From NCBI RefSeq assembly GCF_000161935.1, contig NZ_GG698804.1, positions 33,726 through 97,725 on the forward strand: a stretch of 64,000 nucleotides of DNA, in the 5' to 3' direction. Below are positions 57,940 through 64,000 of the stretch, one piece after another. Below the pieces are notes generated by a model. It made no database searches, was not told where the DNA came from, and saw nothing but the letters and a program-made list of their open reading frames with translations. A program made the position numbers and the translations under genes. This DNA comes from Limosilactobacillus coleohominis 101-4-CHN (GTDB taxonomy: Bacteria > Bacillota > Bacilli > Lactobacillales > Lactobacillaceae). Every line of letters begins with the position of its first letter. Within the stretch, counting starts at the first letter, position 1.

Positions 57940-59668
57940 GGTGATGCGCCTCCTTTTGAATTTGTGAATTCAGAATTTGCTGGTAGGTTTTATTTTCAGC
58001 AACTAATTGTTGGTGAGTTCCTTGACCAACCACCTTGCCGTCGTCTAGAACCAGAATTAAGTCAGCATCAGCCACCGTTGAAATCCGTTGTGCAACAATC
58101 ACGGTCACGGCCTTCTGTAATTCCGCATCTTGGCGGAGAGCCATTCTTAACTGAGCATCCGTCTTAAAATCAAGCGCGGAGAATGAATCATCAAAGATGT
58201 AGACTGAGGCTGGTTTAATAATTGTTCGGGCAATTGCAAGCCGCTGCCGCTGTCCACCGGAGAAGTTCCCCCCGTTTTGTTCGACTACAGCATCCAAGCC
58301 CCCCGCTTCTTTAACAAAATCAGTTGCTTGAGCAATATCCAGCGCATGCCATATTTGTTCATCAGTTGCGTTTGGTAATCCAAACTGCATATTAGAACGA
58401 ATCGTTCCAGTAAACAGGACGGCCTTTTGTTGCGTAATTGAGATTAACTTATGCAAGTCATGTTGTGAAAGCTCATTCACTGAATAACCATCCACTTTAA
58501 TTTGTCCGCTTTCAATGTCAAACAGACGCGGGATCAAATTTACTAATGACGACTTTCCTGAACCAGTTCCACCGATAATGGCTAACGTCTGTCCGGCCTT
58601 GATATTAAAATTCAAATCAGACAGTGCCAATTGCTCAGCACCAGTATAGCGAAAATCAACATGATCAAAAGCTAAGGACGCTGTTGGTGTACCACTAAGT
58701 ACCTGTGGTTTAGCTGGATCAGCAATAACAAGTGGTTGTTCTAACACCTCATTAACCCGCTTAGCAGATGCCGAGGCTCGTGGTACAAATACGAAGACCA
58801 TTGAAAGCATCATAAAGCTAATCAAGATTTGAGTTGAATAAGTCATAAATGCAATCAAATTACCAACTTGCATGCTCATTTGGCCAATCAAATGAGCGCC
58901 TAGCCAAATAATTCCAATATTAGTTAGGCTTAGCACTAACGTCATGATCGGAAAGAGGAATGATACTAGTGTGTAAGCCTTAATTCCCGTCTTGGTATAG
59001 TCCCCATTCGCATCTTTAAAACGATTTTGCTCACGTGCTTCCTGGTTAAAAGCCCGAATCACCCGTACACCAGTCAAACCTTCCCGGAAAACAAGGTTAA
59101 TCCGGTCAGTTTTTTGCTGAATGCTTTTAAAGAGCGGGATGGCAAAGTACATAATGGCAACCACAGCAATGGCCAACACCGGTAAGGAGATTAAAAAAAC
59201 TTTGGTTAAACGGGGTTCACGATAATATGCCAAAACACAAGCAGCGACTAACATAATCGGTGATTGAAGCATCATCCGTAAGACTTGCACCATCACATTT
59301 TGAATTTGAACAATGTCATTGGTTGAACGGGTAATAAGTGAAGAATCACCAAACTTGCTCATTTCTTGACTAGAAAACTTTAAGACCGTCCGATAAACTT
59401 GCTCCCGAAGCTTTTGCCCCACCTTCATTGATTGGGTCGAGGCGAAGTAAACGTTCAGACCCGCAGCAACTAGTCCAACTGCAGCTACTAAAAGCATCTT
59501 GCCGCCTTCATTCCAAATATAATGAATATCGCGTTGCAAAACCCCTTTATCAATTAAATCCGAGGTAATGGTCGGCAAATACAAATCAGCTGCAACTTGG
59601 AAAAAAAGAAATAGGACGGCCAACGTGGTTGGTAACCATTCTAAATTTCGTTTAGCAATTTTGATCAT
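57932..59668 (-). CDS. Heterodimeric ABC exporter subunit, degenerate site (LmrC-like)
   Basis: A 578-residue half-transporter with six helices and a nucleotide-binding domain: Walker A GGTGSGKSS, signature NFSGGQRQRLAIART, and Walker B VYIFDDSFSALD. The catalytic glutamate is Asp, the hallmark of the non-catalytic half of heterodimeric exporters. The start codon directly follows the marR stop codon (TAAATG). It pairs with the next gene. Confidence 0.94.
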   Translation of the reverse strand: MIKIAKRNLEWLPTTLAVLFLFFQVAADLYLPTITSDLIDKGVLQRDIHYIWNEGGKMLLVAAVGLVAAGLNVYFASTQSMKVGQKLREQVYRTVLKFSSQEMSKFGDSSLITRSTNDIVQIQNVMVQVLRMMLQSPIMLVAACVLAYYREPRLTKVFLISLPVLAIAVVAIMYFAIPLFKSIQQKTDRINLVFREGLTGVRVIRAFNQEAREQNRFKDANGDYTKTGIKAYTLVSFLFPIMTLVLSLTNIGIIWLGAHLIGQMSMQVGNLIAFMTYSTQILISFMMLSMVFVFVPRASASAKRVNEVLEQPLVIADPAKPQVLSGTPTASLAFDHVDFRYTGAEQLALSDLNFNIKAGQTLAIIGGTGSGKSSLVNLIPRLFDIESGQIKVDGYSVNELSQHDLHKLISITQQKAVLFTGTIRSNMQFGLPNATDEQIWHALDIAQATDFVKEAGGLDAVVEQNGGNFSGGQRQRLAIARTIIKPASVYIFDDSFSALDFKTDAQLRMALRQDAELQKAVTVIVAQRISTVADADLILVLDDGKVVGQGTHQQLVAENKTYQQILNSQIQKEAHHHA

Positions 59669-60118
59669 TTACTCTCCACCATCCTTTTGATATTTATTCT
59701 GCAGGCCCGTCACCATAAGGCTGCCAATCCGAATTAACTCTTTACAGTCATCAATGCTCAGTCGGTCAAGTAGTGCATCGACAAACTCTTCGCGTTCAGC
59801 TTCCAGCTCTTTGTTCTTTGCCTGTCCCTTTTTACTCAAACTAACAACAATTTGGCGCCGATCTTGTGGATCGCGTTTTCTTGTAATCAGTTGATCCTGC
59901 TCTAAGCGACTCAAAACTTGGGATAACGAACTCGGCCTTACATGAACCTGCTTGGCTAACTCGTTTTGATAAAATTGGTTCCCGTGTTGACCGAGAACCG
60001 CAATGATCTGACCACCGCCTTGAAAATGTCCAATGTGTTTACGGTTGCGCAAGGCAATTTCGTGAATTACGCGGGTATTTTTCATTAATTGGTGGAACAG
60101 TACGTGCTTTTCATCCAT
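59669..60118 (-). CDS. MarR family transcriptional regulator of the ABC exporter
   Basis: A winged-helix regulator (149 residues from ATG 60118, AAAGGA site). The recognition helix is in HVRPSSLSQVLSRLEQDQL, and the wing has RKRDPQDRRQIVVSLSKKG. It is the first gene of the exporter operon and probably represses it in the absence of a ligand, as do LmrR-like local regulators of other families. An inverted repeat in its promoter is the likely operator. Confidence 0.92.
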   Translation of the reverse strand: MDEKHVLFHQLMKNTRVIHEIALRNRKHIGHFQGGGQIIAVLGQHGNQFYQNELAKQVHVRPSSLSQVLSRLEQDQLITRKRDPQDRRQIVVSLSKKGQAKNKELEAEREEFVDALLDRLSIDDCKELIRIGSLMVTGLQNKYQKDGGE

Positions 60119-60158
60119 TTTACTGTCCTTTGCTTTCAATATTTTGTGGTACCTAATC

Positions 60159-60172
60159 ATTAGGCACCTAAT
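60159..60172. promoter_or_regulatory. Likely MarR operator
   Basis: The inverted repeat ATTAGG-CA-CCTAAT lies about 40 bases upstream of the marR start. A related half-site (TACCTAAT) follows at 60150-60157. Both overlap the expected promoter. Confidence 0.65.
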
Positions 60173-60251
60173 AATTTAACATCTTACTCTTTTTAATGAC
60201 AAACACAAGGGAAAATGGCATGATAGTAAAAAAACATCTAAGGAGATTGAT

Positions 60252-60707
60252 ATGGAAACTTGGTTATTTCTCGCGCTCATTTTAATAATTGCAATGTTTG
60301 GAAAAAATAGTTCATTAGTGATTGCAACTTTGGTTGTCATGCTGATTAAAGCACTCCCTTTTACCCAAAAATGGCTCCCGGTCATTCAAAACAAGGGAAT
60401 CAACTGGGGAGTAACAATCATTTCTGTGGCAATTCTGATTCCGATTGCTACGGGTGAAATTACTTTCCATGACTTAATGCGGGTCTTTAGGACACCAGCA
60501 GGTTGGATCGCAATTGCAATGGGAATTGCCGTCGCGATTTTATCGCGGTTGGGCGTCAATCAACTCTCGGCTTCACCACAGGTTACCGTAGCTCTCGTAT
60601 TCGGAACCATTATGGGTGTTGTGCTCTTCAAGGGAATCGCAGCTGGTCCAGTTATTGCCAGCGGCTTAACCTACTGTATTGTGACAATGTTAAATTTACA
60701 TTTTTAA
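60252..60707 (+). CDS. DUF441 family membrane protein
   Basis: A 151-residue protein with four or five helices matching DUF441 (YeaL/YtwI): [41 protein letters not shown] and [21 protein letters not shown]. Function is unknown. It is divergent from the marR operon and has its own terminator. Confidence 0.9.
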   Translation: METWLFLALILIIAMFGKNSSLVIATLVVMLIKALPFTQKWLPVIQNKGINWGVTIISVAILIPIATGEITFHDLMRVFRTPAGWIAIAMGIAVAILSRLGVNQLSASPQVTVALVFGTIMGVVLFKGIAAGPVIASGLTYCIVTMLNLHF

Positions 60708-60712
60708 AGACA

Positions 60713-60745
60713 AAAAGGAGCGACCGAATTTTTCAGTCGCTCCTT
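60713..60745 (+). terminator. Terminator after the DUF441 gene
   Basis: AAAGGAGCGACCGAA pairs with TTCAGTCGCTCCTTT. The flanking A run also lets it serve the convergent lipoprotein gene. Confidence 0.9.
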
Positions 60746-60775
60746 TAACTTTAAGTTGGGAACAGTTATTTCAAT

Positions 60776-61342
60776 TTAGTTAAATTGACCTGTGATTGGG
60801 TCCATCTTTTGAACTTGATTGTTATTGGCGTTGTAGTTGTAAAGACCAGTCAAGTTAGCAACATTTTGGTCTTGATCCTTACCTGTGTTCCGTACTTCAA
60901 CTCGGTATTGACCATTACCTTGGCTTTGGACAAAGTAGTAGTTACCTTCACGTTGTTGAAGGCCACTAGCCGCGATAAAACTGTTCAAAACATCTGCGTT
61001 AGAACGGTTTGACGTTGCGGTTGATGAACTCTTTTGATGGTTAGCAACAGCAGAACCTGAAGTCGTCGATGCTTTTTGGCTAACTGATGAACTAGCGGCT
61101 GTCACCGTTGAGTTAGAACTGGAATTATTAGTAGCTGGGGTAGCAACAAATGCAACATTCTTATTTGCTGAACTTTGTTTAGCACTCTTTTCGCTAGTCT
61201 TGTTACTCTTCTTAACAACCTTTGCAGAAGTCGTCTTGTGACTAGATGTTGAGGTTGTGCTAGTCGATGCGCAGCCTCCTAGTAAGAATGCTGACATCAA
61301 TAGAACTGTCCCCGTCAATACTTTTTGTTGTGCGCTTTTCAT
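60776..61342 (-). CDS. Ser/Thr-rich lipoprotein of unknown function
   Basis: A 188-residue exported protein. The signal peptide ends at the lipobox FLLGGC (Cys about 24). Residues 25-115 are a low-complexity Ser/Thr/Lys linker. Residues 115-188 form a compact domain (DVLNSFIAASGLQQREGNYYFVQ and YRVEVRNTG) of a type repeated in surface lipoproteins of lactobacilli. The function is unknown. It has a GGGGGT site and is transcribed alone. Confidence 0.82.
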   Translation of the reverse strand: MKSAQQKVLTGTVLLMSAFLLGGCASTSTTSTSSHKTTSAKVVKKSNKTSEKSAKQSSANKNVAFVATPATNNSSSNSTVTAASSSVSQKASTTSGSAVANHQKSSSTATSNRSNADVLNSFIAASGLQQREGNYYFVQSQGNGQYRVEVRNTGKDQDQNVANLTGLYNYNANNNQVQKMDPITGQFN

Positions 61343-61517
61343 AACCGTAACCCCCTCAACAGATTTTTAAGTTACTTTATTAATTGATTACATTTATATT
61401 GTAACGCACATGTAATGTTTTTGAAACATTTTTAAATTATTTGTAAAAACATTTTAGAAAGCACGCCGTCAGTCCTACTCACCATGGGAATTGTCAACTT
61501 TTTAAGAAATGGTAAAG
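61343..61517. other. Intergenic region upstream of the lipoprotein gene
   Basis: AT-rich sequence that should contain the lipoprotein promoter (TACATT and AATGTA repeats near 61385-61415). No gene was seen in it. Confidence 0.5.
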
Positions 61518-61554
61518 AAAAAGTGAGTGTCAAACTAATGACACTCACTTTTAA
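61518..61554. terminator. Terminator after tRNA-Gln
   Basis: AAAGTGAGTGTCA pairs with TGACACTCACTTT around AACTAA. It lies just downstream of the tRNA-Gln gene on the minus strand. Confidence 0.88.
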
Positions 61555-61561
61555 TTATTAA

Positions 61562-61634
61562 TTGGGTATACTGGTCTCGAACCAGTAGATTACGGATTCA
61601 GAGTCCGCTGCCTTACCAGTTTGGCGAATACCCA
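61562..61634 (-). tRNA. tRNA-Gln (anticodon CUG)
   Basis: A full cloverleaf can be drawn: acceptor TGGGTAT/ATACCCA with U1-A72, D arm GCC/GGC, anticodon stem GCGGA/TCCGT with loop CTCTGAA (anticodon CUG), and T arm ACTGG/CCAGT with loop TTCGAGA. The discriminator is A. CCA is not encoded. It reads CAG, a minor isoacceptor beside the usual UUG tRNA. Confidence 0.95.
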
Positions 61635-61652
61635 ATAAATCAGAACAAAGTA

Positions 61653-61681
61653 ATTATACAAAACTTATCGTCGATACGCAA
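61653..61681 (-). promoter_or_regulatory. Promoter of tRNA-Gln
   Basis: On the minus strand TTGCGT and TATAAT are separated by 17 bases, about 20 bases before the tRNA. Confidence 0.8.
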
Positions 61682-61760
61682 GATTTTTTAATAAATCGGT
61701 AACCTAAATTAGTAAAGTTTGTTAGAATGAAATAAATTGTTATTGAAAGGAGTACCAGCG

Positions 61761-62090
61761 ATGGCAAGTAATTCTGACGCCCTTTATTACGTCTTATCCA
61801 AGATTTACCATCATCCAGAATTAGTAATTGCAACTGTCCCCCAATATTCAAATGCAGTAGCTATTACTGTCGATGATAAATTAAAAGTTTCAGACAGTGA
61901 TTTCTATTTCCCAGAACATAAGCTAATGGTTAATCGCCTTTCTCCCGATTTTGTGGCTAAGAACGGTGATTTACTTGATTATTATTACGATATGACCGAT
62001 CAGGATAATCCGGGCTTCCACGATGTCTGGATTACAACTGGTCATGTTAGCAAACAACACGCCTATTTAATTGAACTCTACTTCGAGTAA
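61761..62090 (+). CDS. Small conserved-looking soluble protein of unknown function
   Basis: This 109-residue protein was not recognised. It is acidic and Tyr/Asp-rich, without signal peptide or membrane helix. The start (MASNSDALYY) has an AAAGGAG site; the frame to 61737 lacks one. It lies between two tRNA genes and reads alone. The composition, with alternating hydrophobic and polar residues in the second half, suggests a small alpha/beta fold. Confidence 0.75.
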   Translation: MASNSDALYYVLSKIYHHPELVIATVPQYSNAVAITVDDKLKVSDSDFYFPEHKLMVNRLSPDFVAKNGDLLDYYYDMTDQDNPGFHDVWITTGHVSKQHAYLIELYFE

Positions 62091-62093
62091 CCA

Positions 62094-62122
62094 TTGACGC
62101 AAATTAGTTTGTTTAGTATACT
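62094..62122 (+). promoter_or_regulatory. Promoter of tRNA-Glu
   Basis: TTGACG and TATACT are 17 bases apart, about 20 bases upstream of the tRNA. Confidence 0.82.
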
Positions 62123-62142
62123 AATTAAGTAATATTGCTTAT

Positions 62143-62215
62143 TGCCCGCTGGTCAAATTGGTTAAGACGTCGCCCTCTCAAGGCGGAGTTACGGGTTCGA
62201 TCCCCGTGCGGGTGA
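62143..62215 (+). tRNA. tRNA-Glu (anticodon CUC)
   Basis: A cloverleaf of 73 bases: acceptor TGCCCGC/GCGGGTG, D arm GTC/GAC, anticodon stem TCGCC/GGCGG with loop CTCTCAA (anticodon CUC), T arm ACGGG/CCCGT, discriminator A. The first pair would be U1-G72 instead of the normal G1-C72; G2-U71 also occurs in normal tRNA-Glu. CCA is not encoded. A T run and hairpin follow. Confidence 0.9.
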
Positions 62216-62224
62216 TTTTTTATA

Positions 62225-62262
62225 CTCTCATTTAGGCTTCTTGTCTAAAATGGGAGCTTTTT
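62225..62262 (+). terminator. Terminator after tRNA-Glu
   Basis: CTCTCATTTAG pairs with CTAAAATGGGAG around GCTTCTTGT (one bulge), followed by a T run. Confidence 0.75.
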
Positions 62263-62312
62263 ATTTATTCGGACAAAATGGTAGAATTAACCTAAGAAAG
62301 AAGGAATTACTA

Positions 62313-63164
62313 ATGACAACCATTCAAGACAACTGGCTGACCCTTGCCGATGGTCAAAAGATGCCCCAACAAGGCTTTGGGGTCTATAAACTAACCGACC
62401 CAACAGTCTTTACCCAAACTATTCAAAGCGCTTATGACGATGGTTACCGCCTCTTCGATACCGCACAAATGTATGGAAATGAGGCTGACCTCGGTAAGGC
62501 ACTAAAATCACTCAATGTTGACCGTGATGATTACTTCATCACAACTAAAGTTGCCGAGAGCAACCAAGGTTATCAAAAGGCAATTGATTCAGTTAAGGAA
62601 TCACTAAAGAAATTACAACTAGATTACGTTAACTTACTATTAGTCCACTGGCCCATTAATGGTTCTTTCTTTGAAACTTGGCGGGCTTTTGAGGATTTGA
62701 AAAAAGATGGCCTAACCAAGTCCATTGGGGTTAGCAACTACGGAATGGTACATCTCCAATACCTTGCTACCCAGGCATCCGAAATGCCAGTGGTTGATCA
62801 ACTAGAATGTCACCCGTGGCTTTCTGAAAAACCAATGATTGATTTTAATAAACAACACCATATCGTGACTCAAGCTTGGGCACCGTTGGGCCGTGGGCGG
62901 ATTTTTGAAGAATCCGCCATTCAAGAATTAGCTCAAAAGTATGGCAAAACACCTGCTCAGATTATATTACGATGGCACTTTTTAAATGGTCTGTCGTTCA
63001 TCCCAAAATCAGCTCATGCTAGTCGGATCAAGGAAAATGCTGATATTTATGACTTCGCATTGACTGATCAAGATATGGTCCAGATGGATTCGATCAATAA
63101 AAACGTCCGAATTAGTCAAGAACCGGAACTGGTTTACGAATTTAATCAACAATACCCTCACTAA
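62313..63164 (+). CDS. Aldo/keto reductase
   Basis: An NADPH-dependent aldo/keto reductase (283 residues from ATG 62313, GAAGGA site). The catalytic tetrad is present: Asp in LFDTAQMYGNE with the active Tyr, Lys in FITTKVAE, and His in LLVHWP. Cofactor-binding segments GVSNYGM and IPKSAHASRIKEN are intact. This family often reduces diketogluconate, methylglyoxal or other carbonyls; the substrate here is not known. Confidence 0.94.
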   Translation: MTTIQDNWLTLADGQKMPQQGFGVYKLTDPTVFTQTIQSAYDDGYRLFDTAQMYGNEADLGKALKSLNVDRDDYFITTKVAESNQGYQKAIDSVKESLKKLQLDYVNLLLVHWPINGSFFETWRAFEDLKKDGLTKSIGVSNYGMVHLQYLATQASEMPVVDQLECHPWLSEKPMIDFNKQHHIVTQAWAPLGRGRIFEESAIQELAQKYGKTPAQIILRWHFLNGLSFIPKSAHASRIKENADIYDFALTDQDMVQMDSINKNVRISQEPELVYEFNQQYPH

Positions 63165-63199
63165 TAATAAGTAATTATTAAATCTAGCAACATCTAATT

Positions 63200-63231
63200 G
63201 ACGCCCCACGCCCCGTGGGGTATTTTATTTA
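63200..63231 (+). terminator. Terminator after the aldo/keto reductase gene
   Basis: GCCCCACG pairs with CGTGGGG(T), followed by ATTTTATTT. Confidence 0.82.
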
Positions 63232-63278
63232 CACTACTTTCGTTAGGATGTGATCCTATTAAATTTCGTAACACATTT

Positions 63279-63974
63279 ATGACGCTCATCCTCTACCTTG
63301 GATTATTTGGTGGGTTAATGTGGTTTTACACAAATAACCACCAATTTCAGCGTCAAGCCGATAATGGTATTACTTATTTAAAGACCTCCGTTCAAGAGCT
63401 CGGTAACGAATTAAATGGCAAGAGTAGTCATGACGTCAGCAATCAAAAAGCAGCCCAGGAATCAACCGTCAATAGTCAAACTGATAATATCAACGGTCGT
63501 TGGACCAGCCGTTCTGCGACCATTTATATCGATATGAATAATGACACTTTACAGCAAGCCATGGTGGATGCCGTCAACGCTTGGAACAACACGGGTGCTT
63601 TTCACTTTAAAGTTGTCCATGATCGTAAGCAAGCTGACTTAGTAGCAAGTACATCTAATAACAGCAATGATCAAGCAGCTGGGCTGGCAGAGATGAACCA
63701 GAATACCGTTTCTGGATATTTCACTGATGGTCATATTTATCTCAATAAAGCCTACTTATTAAATCCCGAATATGGCTACAATCACGAGCGGATCGTTAAT
63801 ACTGCTGAACACGAATTAGGCCATGCAATTGGCCTTAGTCATAACAATAACCAGTCTGTAATGCAACCATCGGGTTCCTTCTTTACCATTCAACCGGCTG
63901 ACGTTCAAGCAGTTAAAAATATTTACACCAAAAAGCCAACTAAACCAAGTCAAGATAATCAACAAAATTCATAA
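63279..63974 (+). CDS. Exported matrixin-like metalloprotease
   Basis: A membrane-anchored or secreted zinc protease. An N-terminal hydrophobic helix (ILYLGLFGGLMWFY) is followed by a Ser/Gln/Asn-rich linker and the catalytic domain. The zinc motif is HELGHAIGLSH (HExxHxxGxxH), followed by the Met-turn SVMQPSG, typical of matrixins. ATG 63279 gives 231 residues but lacks a ribosome site; the frame also extends upstream to an ATT at 63261 behind AGGATG. Its target is unknown. Nearly complete before the window edge. Confidence 0.85.
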   Translation: MTLILYLGLFGGLMWFYTNNHQFQRQADNGITYLKTSVQELGNELNGKSSHDVSNQKAAQESTVNSQTDNINGRWTSRSATIYIDMNNDTLQQAMVDAVNAWNNTGAFHFKVVHDRKQADLVASTSNNSNDQAAGLAEMNQNTVSGYFTDGHIYLNKAYLLNPEYGYNHERIVNTAEHELGHAIGLSHNNNQSVMQPSGSFFTIQPADVQAVKNIYTKKPTKPSQDNQQNS

Positions 63975-64000
63975 CAGAAAAAGCCGTTCAATGAACCACC

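Overview
The window is a gene-dense, housekeeping chromosomal segment of a low-to-mid GC Gram-positive bacterium. Gene content and order fit a rod-shaped, heterofermentative lactic acid bacterium of the Lactobacillaceae, most likely the Limosilactobacillus (L. reuteri) group; this is inferred from family resemblance and synteny, not from a database search. Evidence includes the pgsA-cinA-recA-rny-mutS order, paired YmfF/YmfH peptidases, MurT/GatD, YueI, EzrA, a CGAAC-N4-GTTCG LexA box, T-box leaders and a PyrR attenuator. No phage, insertion sequence or CRISPR array was seen.

Layout. 1-9.8 kb (minus strand): mutS (cut by the window edge), rny, recA, cinA, pgsA, rodZ, ymfH, ymfF. 9.8-12.5 kb: a polar amino-acid ABC importer behind a T-box leader whose 3' half is duplicated. 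12.5-15.8 kb: mreBCD and a frameshifted radC. 15.8-20.7 kb: folC, valS with its own T-box, tpx. 20.8-25.5 kb: a DUF1304 gene, thiI-iscS and ezrA. 25.6-29.1 kb (plus strand): rpsD with an S4-type leader, yueI, rarA, a likely 6S RNA, and a universal stress protein. 29.1-30 kb: an orphan HTH/TPR regulator.

30.2-37.2 kb (minus strand) is a wall and shape cluster: a DUF1146 gene, a MurA homologue that has lost its catalytic residues, mbl/mreB2, yidD, DUF2969, rodA, a GcvH-like protein without the lipoyl lysine, DUF2785 and ddl. 37.2-43.8 kb: the complete atpBEFHAGDC operon with a hairpin at the 5' end of its mRNA. 43.9-47.2 kb: pyrP with a PyrR-binding attenuator, and two YibE/F membrane proteins. 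47.4-52.4 kb: a histidine phosphatase, then upp, tsaC, prmC, prfA and tdk. 52.6-55 kb: murT-gatD plus a small membrane protein. 55-60.7 kb: a serine hydrolase, a MarR-controlled heterodimeric ABC exporter and a DUF441 gene. 60.8-64 kb: a Ser/Thr-rich lipoprotein, tRNA-Gln(CUG), a small unknown protein, tRNA-Glu(CUC), an aldo/keto reductase and an exported matrixin-like metalloprotease.

The genes mainly serve cell-wall growth and shape (MreBCD, Mbl, RodA, RodZ, EzrA, Ddl, MurT/GatD), energy (F1Fo ATPase), translation (ValS, RF1, PrmC, TsaC, S4, ThiI) and genome upkeep (RecA, MutS, RarA). No clearly new multi-gene system was found. The observations most worth following are the MurA pseudoenzyme at the murAA locus, the partially doubled T-box, the lysine-less GcvH-like protein, and a tRNA-Glu with an unusual U1-G72 pair.
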